Source: an uncultured Hungatella sp.
GTDB taxonomy: Bacteria; Bacillota; Clostridia; Lachnospirales; Lachnospiraceae
Reading direction: 5' to 3'
Assembly: GCA_959018155.1 (NCBI GenBank)
Contig: CAUEKH010000175.1
Coordinates: 1-5,980, forward strand
DNA: 5,980 nucleotides
The position numbers and the translations under genes were made by a program. This document shows, piece by piece, positions 1-5,964 of this stretch. The first letter of the stretch is position 1. Each line of letters opens with the position of its first letter. Below the pieces are notes generated by a model, which ran no database searches, was not told the origin of the DNA, and saw only the letters and a list, made by a program, of their open reading frames with translations.

Positions 1-32
1 ATCTGTATTACACAGACGTGGAGAAGAAGTAA
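1..32 (+). CDS. 3' end of an unidentified upstream gene (partial)
   Basis: Reading from base 3, the frame gives LYYTDVEKK followed by TAA at 30-32. The other two forward frames also read through this stretch, but this one ends cleanly 72 bases before the SD-supported start of the next gene. A charged, lysine-rich ending is typical of a real C-terminus. Only nine residues are visible, so neither the family nor the function can be named. If real, the gene lies upstream in the same direction and may be co-transcribed with the deaminase, because no convincing promoter is seen in the 72-base gap. Confidence 0.45.
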   Translation, partial: LYYTDVEKK

Positions 33-92
33 ATTCAGGCAGGAAATGTGGAATGGCCGCAGGACGGAAAACGGAAGACAAAAAGCAGCGTC

Positions 93-98
93 AGGAGG
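93..98 (+). promoter_or_regulatory. Shine-Dalgarno site that sets the deaminase start
   Basis: AGGAGG lies six bases before a GTG codon at 105-107. The GTG at 48, which opens the same frame, has only a weak AGGAAA directly against it. The site therefore favours GTG 105 as the true start and removes 19 residues of basic, low-complexity sequence that has no counterpart in small deaminases. Confidence 0.8.
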
Positions 99-104
99 AA
101 AAAC

Positions 105-509
105 GTGGATATTTGGGATAAGCTGTACGAGGAAGCGAAAAAGGTTTTAGTGTGCAGGAAGATTTTTCCGTTCATTGAATCGGGAGGAGTAGCCGCCGCT
201 GTTCTGACGAAAGCCGGGAATATCTATGTGGGAGTCTGTATTGATACCGGCTGTTCACTTGGAATGTGTGCGGAGCGGAACGCGATTGCCAACATGATTA
301 CGAACGGAGAATCACAGATCGAGAAGGTTCTGGCTGTTCTCTATGACGGAAAGGTGATTCCGCCCTGCGGCGCCTGCCGGGAATTTATGATGCAGCTCGA
401 TAAGGACGGCGGAGAGACAGAGGTGCTGCTCGATTACGACACCAAAAGAGCGGTAAAGCTGAAAGAACTGATGCCGGACTGGTGGGGAAATGACCGGTTT
501 CGGGAGTGA
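105..509 (+). CDS. Cytidine deaminase-like zinc hydrolase, blasticidin-S-deaminase-like
   Basis: This is a 134-residue cytoplasmic enzyme starting at GTG 105, the usual size for the small tetrameric cytidine deaminase family (about 130 residues). The catalytic core is complete. CAER supplies a zinc-binding Cys55 and the proton-shuttling Glu57, and PCGACRE supplies zinc ligands Cys88 and Cys91. The family hydrolyses an amino group from a pyrimidine nucleoside or related compound. The substrate region is unusual. Canonical enzymes have an FxVGAAL stretch and an N-x-E ribose-binding motif. Here these positions read SGGVAAAVLT (26-35) and VCIDTGCSLG (44-53). That layout, and the KELMP segment near the C-terminus (120-124), recall blasticidin-S deaminase more than housekeeping Cdd. 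The deaminase fold is well supported; the substrate is not. Salvage of a modified nucleoside or detoxification of a nucleoside antibiotic are both possible. The gene is followed by its own terminator and is not linked to the next operon. Confidence 0.85.
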   Translation: MDIWDKLYEEAKKVLVCRKIFPFIESGGVAAAVLTKAGNIYVGVCIDTGCSLGMCAERNAIANMITNGESQIEKVLAVLYDGKVIPPCGACREFMMQLDKDGGETEVLLDYDTKRAVKLKELMPDWWGNDRFRE

Positions 510-520
510 GATAAGAGTTT

Positions 521-540
521 CGATGGCGGAATTGCCATTG
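521..540 (+). other. Small inverted repeat downstream of the deaminase gene
   Basis: The arms CGATGGC (521-527) and GCCATTG (534-540) can form a seven-pair stem with one G-U pair around a six-base loop. It lies between the deaminase stop and the intrinsic terminator and has no U-tract of its own. It could protect the 3' end of the mRNA or be incidental. Its left arm is also complementary to the left arm of the terminator stem. Confidence 0.4.
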
Positions 541-547
541 ACATGAT

Positions 548-588
548 AAAAATAGCCATCTGCTGTCAGGCAGGATGGTTATTTTTTT
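548..588 (+). terminator. Intrinsic terminator after the deaminase gene
   Basis: AATAGCCATC (551-560) pairs with GATGGTTATT (574-583), with one G-U pair. The stem is extended by TGC/GCA (561-563 with 570-572) around a bulged G at 573, leaving a six-base loop (564-569). A run of seven T follows at 582-588, and an A-run precedes the stem. This is a textbook Rho-independent terminator and separates the deaminase from the O-acylation operon. Confidence 0.9.
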
Positions 589-644
589 GCTCTGAAATTT
601 CTCTTTCGTAAGATAACCTTCAGTATTTTGTAGGAGATATAATA

Positions 645-673
645 TAGATAAATTTGCCCTGATATATTATAAT
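645..673 (+). promoter_or_regulatory. Sigma-A-type promoter of the DUF4358-MBOAT-DHHW operon
   Basis: TAGATA (645-650, four of six matches to TTGACA) and a perfect TATAAT (668-673) are separated by 17 bp. Transcription would start near 680, about 45 bases before the lipoprotein start codon. The position, just after a terminator and before a three-gene cluster, fits well. A second TATAAT at 638-643 lies 30 bp upstream but has no good -35 hexamer. Confidence 0.65.
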
Positions 674-683
674 AAGAATCCGC

Positions 684-703
684 GGGGAGAGATTGATTTC
701 CCC
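684..703 (+). other. Hairpin at the predicted 5' end of the operon leader
   Basis: GGGGAGA (684-690) pairs with TTTCCCC (697-703), with one G-U pair, around a six-base loop. It would sit within a few bases of the predicted transcription start and about 11 bases before the SD. Such 5' hairpins can stabilise mRNA or tune translation. The stem does not include the SD, so direct occlusion of the ribosome site is not evident. Confidence 0.45.
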
Positions 704-725
704 TGACAAGGTAAAGGAGGCATTT

Positions 726-1298
726 ATGAGAAAATCAATTTATGCAATCGCGCTGTTTTTGACGGCTGTCAGCATTACAGCCTGCGGCGGGAAAACGGGC
801 AACGGAAGCAGTGAGACAGAGACTGCAATAGAGACAACACAGGCGGTCAACGTGGATTTGGAGAAAGTCCACCAGGCGGTTAAAGACGTATACGGAGAGA
901 ATTACATTCCAAGCGCGCCCTACGATGCGCAGGCTTTAAACGATATGTTTGGCATATCGGAAGATTTATATGAAGAGTCAATTGCCGAGGGGCCGATGAT
1001 CAGTGTCCATGTGGATACCTTCCTGGCTTTCAAGGCAAAAGAGGGAAAAGGCGCTGAGATTGAAAAGCTGTTAAATGATAACCGGACAACGCTTGTGGAG
1101 GAGTCCATGCAGTATCAGATGAACATAAGCAAGGTGGAGGCGTCAGAGGTTGTCCGCCACGGCGATTACGTGTTCTTTGTTATGCTGGGAACGGCTTCCG
1201 ACGAGGCTCTCGAAAAGGGAGAGGAAGAGGCGTTAAAGTCATCTCAGGAAGAGAATAAAAAAGCGGTTGATGCGATTGACGCGTTTTTTGAGGGATAA
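726..1298 (+). CDS. DUF4358-type lipoprotein
   Basis: This 190-residue precursor has a lipoprotein signal peptide: MRK, a hydrophobic core at about 5-16, then the lipobox ITAC with the modified cysteine at position 20. A Ser/Thr/Gly/Glu-rich linker follows (21-42). A compact domain at about 45-155 matches my memory of DUF4358, with VYGENY (55-60), MISVHVDTF (91-99), KAKEGK (103-108) and GDYVFFVMLG (146-155). The tail (156-190) is highly charged and probably helical. The mature protein should be anchored on the outer face of the membrane. The start is ATG 726, five bases after AGGAGG at 715-720; an in-frame TTG at 693 is upstream of this site and was rejected. It is the first gene of an operon, and only two bases separate its stop from the MBOAT start. 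DUF4358 has no established function. Its place here suggests an accessory role in surface glycan O-acylation, which is inference from context only. Confidence 0.88.
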   Translation: MRKSIYAIALFLTAVSITACGGKTGNGSSETETAIETTQAVNVDLEKVHQAVKDVYGENYIPSAPYDAQALNDMFGISEDLYEESIAEGPMISVHVDTFLAFKAKEGKGAEIEKLLNDNRTTLVEESMQYQMNISKVEASEVVRHGDYVFFVMLGTASDEALEKGEEEALKSSQEENKKAVDAIDAFFEG

Positions 1299-1300
1299 TT

Positions 1301-2704
1301 ATGGTATTTAGCAGCCTTTTATTCTTGTTCCGGTTTCTACCGGTTATGTTACTTGCATATTACGCTGCTCCCGTGAGGTTCCGCAATGGAGTTCTTTTCA
1401 TTGGGAGCCTCATTTTTTATGGCTGGGGAGAGCCGGTATATATTTCCCTTCTGCTGTTTTCCACACTGGTGGACTATATTCATGGCCGGCTGGTCTGGCA
1501 TTTTCGGGAGGAAGGGCGGGAGAAGGCCGCGAAAGTGACGGTGGCTTCTTCTGTCATCATCAATCTTGGCCTTCTCGGCGTATTTAAATACGCTGACTTT
1601 CTGATGGAGACGGCCGGACGGCTGATCGGGCTTAATCTGCCGCTTCCAGGACTGGCGCTGCCGATTGGGATTTCTTTTTATACGTTTCAGACGATGTCGT
1701 ATACGATCGACATTTACAGAAGAGAGGCCGAGCCGCAGAAAAATATCATTGATTTCGGGGCATACGTTTCCATGTTCCCTCAACTCATTGCAGGGCCGAT
1801 TGTGCGGTACCATACGATTGCCAGAGAACTTAAGGAGAGGAAAGAGGGATACGAAGCGTTTTCGAGAGGAGTCTTTCTGTTTGCGGTGGGACTGGGAAAG
1901 AAGGTTCTGATAGCAAATTATATGGGTGCGCTCTGGTCGGAGATATCGGGAGTGCCGGATGGGGAACGGACTGTTCTGATGGTCTGGCTGGGGATTTTCG
2001 CATTTGGAATGCAGATTTACTTTGATTTTTCCGGCTACTCGGATATGGCTATGGGATTGGGAGCCATGATGGGATTCCATTTTCCGGAAAATTTCCGCTA
2101 TCCCTATACGGCCCGGAGTATCACGGATTTCTGGCGGAGGTGGCATATTACTCTGAGCACCTGGTTTAAAGAGTACGTCTATATTCCGCTTGGCGGCAAT
2201 CGGAAGGGCGTGGCGAGACAGGTCCGGAATATACTGATTGTGTGGCTGGCTACGGGAATCTGGCACGGGGCGGCCTGGAATTATCTGCTGTGGGGACTGT
2301 ACTTTGGCGTGCTTTTACTGCTGGAGAAATTCGTTTTAAAGCGGTATCTCGTTAAGATGCCGGGGCTGTTACAGGGGGTTTACGCCATGTTTTTCGTCTT
2401 TCTCGGCTGGGTCCTTTTTGCGCATGAAAATATGGCGGAGGGGCTTGTGTATCTGGGACAGATGGCCGGCGCCGGCGGGCTGGCGCTGGTGAACCGCAGG
2501 ACGCTGTATCTGATTGTGACGAATCTTTTCCTGACAGGCGCTTCCGTGATCGGATCGACGCCATTTCCGGCGAAATGGTGCGGAAAAATCGGCGGGAAGA
2601 AAGCAGAGGCGGCAAAAATCATATTTGCTGCGGCAGTGCTTCTGCTCTCCACGGCCTGTTTGGTAAACGCGAGTTATAACCCATTTCTCTATTTTCGGTT
2701 TTAA
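1301..2704 (+). CDS. MBOAT-family membrane O-acyltransferase, AlgI-like
   Basis: This 467-residue polytopic membrane protein is full length for the AlgI group of membrane-bound O-acyltransferases. Family members take an acyl group, usually acetyl, from a cytoplasmic donor and pass it across the membrane for modification of an extracytoplasmic polymer. Visible motifs in order are MFPQLIAGPIVRY (158-170), YFDFSGYSDMAMG (240-252), FWRRWHITLSTW (277-288) with His282, EYVYIPLGGNRKG (291-303), and GIWHGAAWN with His322, the invariant histidine expected to be essential. Hydrophobic segments run from residue 3 to the end, and the terminus NPFLYFRF is the usual conserved ending, so the gene is intact. 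The ATG lies two bases after the lipoprotein stop, and its SD (GAGGGA, 1290-1295) sits inside the end of that gene, indicating translational coupling. It pairs with the DHHW protein downstream as AlgI pairs with AlgJ. DltB-like D-alanylation is less likely because no dltA, dltC or dltD gene is seen. The acceptor polymer is unknown. Confidence 0.93.
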   Translation: MVFSSLLFLFRFLPVMLLAYYAAPVRFRNGVLFIGSLIFYGWGEPVYISLLLFSTLVDYIHGRLVWHFREEGREKAAKVTVASSVIINLGLLGVFKYADFLMETAGRLIGLNLPLPGLALPIGISFYTFQTMSYTIDIYRREAEPQKNIIDFGAYVSMFPQLIAGPIVRYHTIARELKERKEGYEAFSRGVFLFAVGLGKKVLIANYMGALWSEISGVPDGERTVLMVWLGIFAFGMQIYFDFSGYSDMAMGLGAMMGFHFPENFRYPYTARSITDFWRRWHITLSTWFKEYVYIPLGGNRKGVARQVRNILIVWLATGIWHGAAWNYLLWGLYFGVLLLLEKFVLKRYLVKMPGLLQGVYAMFFVFLGWVLFAHENMAEGLVYLGQMAGAGGLALVNRRTLYLIVTNLFLTGASVIGSTPFPAKWCGKIGGKKAEAAKIIFAAAVLLLSTACLVNASYNPFLYFRF

Positions 2705-2713
2705 GGAGGAGCC

Positions 2714-3904
2714 ATGGAAGAAAAAAAGCATAAGAATTCTGACGGTAAGCTTATGACCTGGATGTTCCTGGCTTTTCTGGGGACGGTGTCCGTGATCAGC
2801 ATGGGAAAGCCGCAGAAGGCATTTTCTGAATCGGAGAACAGGTATTTACAGAAGCGCCCGAAATTTACGGTTTCCAGCCTGGCTGACGGTAGTTTCGGGG
2901 TGAAGTATGAGAAGTATTTGAGCGACCAGTTTCCGGGAAGGGAGGCGTGGGTCGGAATCAAGGTGGCGGCAGAGCGGCTGGCCGGGAGGGAGGACTCCAA
3001 CGGGGTATATTTTGGAAAAGACGGGTATTTGATTGAAAAGTTTGATACAGAAGAGATAGAAGGCGGGCAGCTTGAGAAAAATCTGCGCAGACTGGCGGAG
3101 TTTTCCTGGAAAGCCGTGGAAATGCTGGGGGAGGAGCGCGTGCGGGTGATGCTGGTACCGTCCGCGTCTCAGATTATGAAGGATAAGCTTCCGGCGTTGG
3201 CGGCGCCGTATGACCAGGAAGTGGTGACGGAGAAGCTGGCGGAGGAGATGAGGACGGAGGGGAAGCAGGCGGAGGAGAATCGCATCCTTGTCCCGGCAGC
3301 GGATATATTGAGAGAGCACGCGGACGAGGCGCTCTACTATAAGACGGACCATCACTGGACGACAGCGGGCGCGTTCAGAGGATATCAGGCCTGGGCGAGG
3401 TCCATGGGGATTAAGCCGTGGGAGCCGGAGGATTTCACGGTCCATACGGTGACGACGGAGTTTCTCGGGACGGTCCATTCAAAGGTCAATATTCCATGGA
3501 AGCCGGATTCCATTGATATCTGGGAGCCGAAAGAAGCCGCAGACTACCGCGTGACCTTTGACGGGGAACCGGATGAATATGACTCCCTCTATTTTTACGA
3601 TGCGCTGGAGGGAAAGGATAAATACAGCGTATTCTTAGACGGAAACCATGCGATTACGAAGATTGAGAACAGAGGGCTTTCCGGGGAAGAGAAGGAGAGG
3701 AAGCTTCTGATTATCAAGGATTCCTATGCCCACAGTTTTTCCGTCTTTGCGGCCAATCATTACGGTACGGTTTATATGGCGGATTTGCGGTATTTAAATG
3801 TGGATATGGGGGCCTGGATGGAGGAACAGGGAATTACAGATTTACTGGTTCTCTATCAGATTCCGGGATTTTCGAAGGAAAAATCGGTGATGAAGCTGAA
3901 GTAG
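2714..3904 (+). CDS. DHHW-family protein, AlgJ/AlgX-like O-acetyltransferase partner
   Basis: This 396-residue protein has a short charged cytoplasmic start, one membrane segment at about 14-31 and an extracytoplasmic domain. It is close in length to AlgJ. The family signature TDHHWT is present: Asp212 and His214 form the D-x-H pair of AlgJ/AlgX-type SGNH enzymes. KDSYAHSF later in the protein supplies the likely nucleophile Ser337. A conserved N-terminal region includes SESENRYLQKRP (36-47), then DQFPGREAW (73-81) and NGVYFGKDGYLIE (97-109). By analogy it accepts the acyl group delivered by the MBOAT protein and transfers it to, or removes it from, an extracellular glycan. AAGGAGG at 2703-2709 overlaps the MBOAT stop codon, so the two are probably coupled. 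There is no extra C-terminal carbohydrate-binding module of the AlgX kind. The family call is firm; the reaction direction and substrate are inferred. Confidence 0.9.
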   Translation: MEEKKHKNSDGKLMTWMFLAFLGTVSVISMGKPQKAFSESENRYLQKRPKFTVSSLADGSFGVKYEKYLSDQFPGREAWVGIKVAAERLAGREDSNGVYFGKDGYLIEKFDTEEIEGGQLEKNLRRLAEFSWKAVEMLGEERVRVMLVPSASQIMKDKLPALAAPYDQEVVTEKLAEEMRTEGKQAEENRILVPAADILREHADEALYYKTDHHWTTAGAFRGYQAWARSMGIKPWEPEDFTVHTVTTEFLGTVHSKVNIPWKPDSIDIWEPKEAADYRVTFDGEPDEYDSLYFYDALEGKDKYSVFLDGNHAITKIENRGLSGEEKERKLLIIKDSYAHSFSVFAANHYGTVYMADLRYLNVDMGAWMEEQGITDLLVLYQIPGFSKEKSVMKLK

Positions 3905-3922
3905 GGGAGCGGTTATATCATG

Positions 3923-3950
3923 AAGAGAGGGCGGAAGCTCTCTTTTTTTT
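3923..3950 (+). terminator. Intrinsic terminator after the O-acylation operon
   Basis: AAGAGAG (3923-3929) pairs with CTCTCTT (3938-3944) around an eight-base loop, followed by a run of T to 3950. It starts 18 bases after the DHHW stop codon. On the opposite strand the stem has no following T-run, so it acts only on the + strand. It marks the end of the three-gene operon and makes the sigma-factor pair a separate unit. Confidence 0.85.
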
Positions 3951-4009
3951 CATAAATGGCTAAATAATATTTATTTGCGAAATGTGAAAGAAAACCGGTA
4001 AAACTATTG

Positions 4010-4018
4010 TAATATAAG
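4010..4018 (+). promoter_or_regulatory. Possible -10 region for the sigma/anti-sigma operon
   Basis: TAATATAAG contains two overlapping -10-like hexamers (TAATAT at 4010, TATAAG at 4013) in an AT-rich gap of 159 bases between the terminator and the sigma gene. No good -35 hexamer lies 16-18 bp upstream; the sequence there is A-rich (AAAGAAAACC). Some promoter must exist here because a strong terminator precedes it. Whether it is housekeeping or autoregulated by the encoded sigma factor is unclear. Confidence 0.35.
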
Positions 4019-4063
4019 ATAAAGGCAAAACTTTTAACAGAATGAAAATCACATGGAGGCCAT

Positions 4064-4612
4064 ATGGAAAAAGGAGAGAGAGCGAAACCCGATTCCCGTG
4101 AGTGGGAGGAAATATTTTACGACAGATATGTGCCTGTAGCCAGGGCCGTAGCTGCCCGGATTCTCTACCCGTCTGGAACGAAGGAGGATATCGAGGAAAT
4201 CGCGCAGGATGTGATGTGCGAGATTATTATGAATTACGAAAAATTTGATGAGTCCAGGGGAAGTTTAGAGACGTATGTGAGGGTCATGGCGAGAAGCCGG
4301 GCGCTCAATTACCGGAAGAGGCAGCCGCGGTATCATCTGGTTCCGCTGGAAGGGGAACTGGAACTGAGTACAGAAGACGAGGATATGGCTGAATTAAAGG
4401 AATTGGTTGGCGAGGTGATAGAACGGTTGAAGCCGAAGGAGAAGATCCTTTTTACATACCGTTTCCTCTACCATCTGACTCCGAAGGAAATCGCGGAGAA
4501 AACAGGCTGTTCGAGGAGAGCGGTGGACAGCCGGCTGACGAGGCTGAAAAAGAAGCTGGTGCGGTATTTTCAGGATAACGGGATTGCTGTGAAAGGAGGA
4601 GAAGGGCGATGA
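4064..4612 (+). CDS. ECF-like sigma-70 family RNA polymerase sigma factor
   Basis: This 182-residue protein has the two-domain layout of group 4 (ECF) sigma factors. Region 2 spans about 17-87, with an AQDVMCEIIMNYEKFDESRG core (47-66) and a basic segment VMARSRALNYRKRQ (74-87) that should contact the -10 element. An acidic linker (96-112) follows. Region 4 spans about 113-166, with a helix-turn-helix at LTPKEIAEKTGCSRRAV (138-154) for -35 recognition. The start ATG is four bases after TGGAGG (4054-4059). Its stop overlaps the start of the next gene as ATGA, a typical arrangement for a sigma factor and its membrane anti-sigma factor. It probably drives a small envelope-related regulon when released. 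The signal and target promoters are not visible, and no ECF-type AAC/CGT promoter was recognised with confidence in the window. Confidence 0.9.
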   Translation: MEKGERAKPDSREWEEIFYDRYVPVARAVAARILYPSGTKEDIEEIAQDVMCEIIMNYEKFDESRGSLETYVRVMARSRALNYRKRQPRYHLVPLEGELELSTEDEDMAELKELVGEVIERLKPKEKILFTYRFLYHLTPKEIAEKTGCSRRAVDSRLTRLKKKLVRYFQDNGIAVKGGEGR

Positions 4613-5964
4613 AAGATTACAGGCTGGACGATTTGTTTACAGACAGGCAGTTAGAAGAACTGACAGAACTGGCCTTTGGCCGCGAAAGGGAAAGTGCTGA
4701 CAATGTAAGGCAGATGAAAAATGAAAAAGAAATGCAAAATCCAGAAAAGCAGTCAAAGAAAAACTGGAATCGAGGTATAATCCTGGCGGCCTGCGCGGCT
4801 CTCGCATTCATGTTTCTTAACTTTGATTCAGTGATGGCGGCGGCCAGAAGTTTTGTTACCTACATTGTAGGCCAGGGCAGGGAAAATGAAGCTGTTCTGA
4901 CAGAATACGAGGTGATGGAGGGGCCTGTGGCATTTGAGGATAACGAAAATTACTTTGTCGATATGGCATACCGGCGGGACGGTGTCCTCCATTTTAATAT
5001 ATCGTGGTTAAATGAGAGGGAGACGACCGGAGATTTGCTGGAAGTGGAGATTGAGGGAAACAGATACAGATGCCAGCAGCTTGGGGGGCATTCGGTCACA
5101 ACAGTAGATACGGATACAAATATAACAGCCTCACGGGAAGAAGCGGAGTACGTGTTGGAGGATGCGCCGGAGGGGCGTACGATGAGACTTTATTTAAATG
5201 GATATTCTGCCACGGTTACTTTAGATCCACCAACCGGTTACGCACAGGATACGGTGAGGACCTTAGATACCGGCTGGATGCACGCGGAGTTTGTTCCTCT
5301 GTCGTCGGAATGTCAGGTGATTGGGTATACGACGGAGACTTCCGATGCGCTCTTAAAGGACGCATACTTCTCTTTTTCCGATGCCAGGTTTGAGAGCCGG
5401 AAGGGGGAAGTCTTTGAGGCGGACTATGTAGGCGGGGAAGACAGTTTTTCCCATGAACTTGTGGCTGTGGATGCAGCCGAAGAAGAGATGACGGCATTTC
5501 TGGCTTCTGGAATCCGATACGAGCTGGGAGGCTGGCGTGAGGCCGATTTGGGAGAGTGCCAGATTACAGTGCCGGAACGGGGGGAGACGGTGGAAGTTGA
5601 TAAAGATTTGGAGATAGCCGGGATTATTCTTCATCTAAAATCGGTAAAACGGTCGGAACTGGATCATATCACCCTGCTTTTCTCACCGGAGACGAACCGG
5701 GGGACGCTGGAAGGAATTGTTTTAGATGCAGAAGGAAGCACAGGGTATTCAGGCGGGATTAGAACCGATGGGATTTCATCATCACTGAACTACTCCTTTT
5801 ACAGGATAGAGGACGGCGTGGCAGAGGATGGTATGATTGATCCGGCTGCCATCGAGAATAAAGTGCTGATTCGGACATTTCCGTTTAAGACCGGGGATGA
5901 AATGGTAATTCACTTTAATATGATAAAAGGAGTGATGGAGCAGGAGATCAGGGTTGATTTTTAA
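4609..5964 (+). CDS. Putative membrane anti-sigma factor with large extracytoplasmic domain (DUF4179-like)
   Basis: This 451-residue protein has three parts. A charged cytoplasmic N-terminus of about 54 residues begins with the acidic segment DDLFTDRQLEELTELAF (7-23), probably the sigma-binding helix. One membrane segment lies at about 56-72, followed by SVMAAARSF (74-82). An extracytoplasmic region of roughly 370 residues is rich in predicted beta-structure, consistent with a DUF4179-like module followed by a second Ig-like domain near 330-450 (EIAGIILHLKSV, ITLLFSPE). The N-terminus contains no Cys or His, so it is not a zinc-binding (ZAS) anti-sigma factor. The start overlaps the sigma stop by four bases, with AAGGAGG at 4593-4599, so production of the two proteins should be coupled. 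It likely holds the sigma factor at the membrane until an outside signal is sensed, perhaps through proteolysis. The domain names are from memory and the sensory role is inferred. Confidence 0.78.
   Translation: MKDYRLDDLFTDRQLEELTELAFGRERESADNVRQMKNEKEMQNPEKQSKKNWNRGIILAACAALAFMFLNFDSVMAAARSFVTYIVGQGRENEAVLTEYEVMEGPVAFEDNENYFVDMAYRRDGVLHFNISWLNERETTGDLLEVEIEGNRYRCQQLGGHSVTTVDTDTNITASREEAEYVLEDAPEGRTMRLYLNGYSATVTLDPPTGYAQDTVRTLDTGWMHAEFVPLSSECQVIGYTTETSDALLKDAYFSFSDARFESRKGEVFEADYVGGEDSFSHELVAVDAAEEEMTAFLASGIRYELGGWREADLGECQITVPERGETVEVDKDLEIAGIILHLKSVKRSELDHITLLFSPETNRGTLEGIVLDAEGSTGYSGGIRTDGISSSLNYSFYRIEDGVAEDGMIDPAAIENKVLIRTFPFKTGDEMVIHFNMIKGVMEQEIRVDF

Noticed and set aside
693..725. Upstream TTG start for the DUF4358 lipoprotein
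   Set aside because: It would place 11 residues before the signal peptide and contain the SD inside the coding region. ATG 726 follows AGGAGG at the right distance and gives a normal lipoprotein signal peptide.
1349..2266. Long open frame (305 codons) on the - strand opposite the MBOAT gene
   Set aside because: It lies wholly antisense to a gene with clear family motifs. Its translation is rich in Arg, His, Ser and Pro and shows no recognisable domain or membrane segment. It is best explained as a shadow of the coding strand.
3238..3278. Direct repeat GGCGGAGGAGA at 3238-3248 and 3268-3278
   Set aside because: The 30-base offset keeps frame inside the DHHW gene and encodes recurring Ala-Glu-Glu in a charged helix. 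This is low-complexity coding sequence, not a regulatory repeat or mobile-element trace.
2846..3478. Open frame of 210 codons on the - strand opposite the DHHW gene
   Set aside because: It is antisense to a well-supported gene, extremely rich in Arg, Leu and His, and shows no domain.
3920..3955. Eleven-codon open frame (MKRGRKLSFFS) after the DHHW gene
   Set aside because: It runs through the intrinsic terminator stem and T-tract and has only a weak ribosome site. It is chance coding within the terminator.
4026..4055. AAAACTTTTAAC resembling an ECF -35 element before the sigma gene
   Set aside because: A matching -10 about 16 bases downstream would fall on the ribosome binding site at 4054-4059, putting the transcript start almost at the start codon. 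No CGTA- or CGTC-like -10 is present there.
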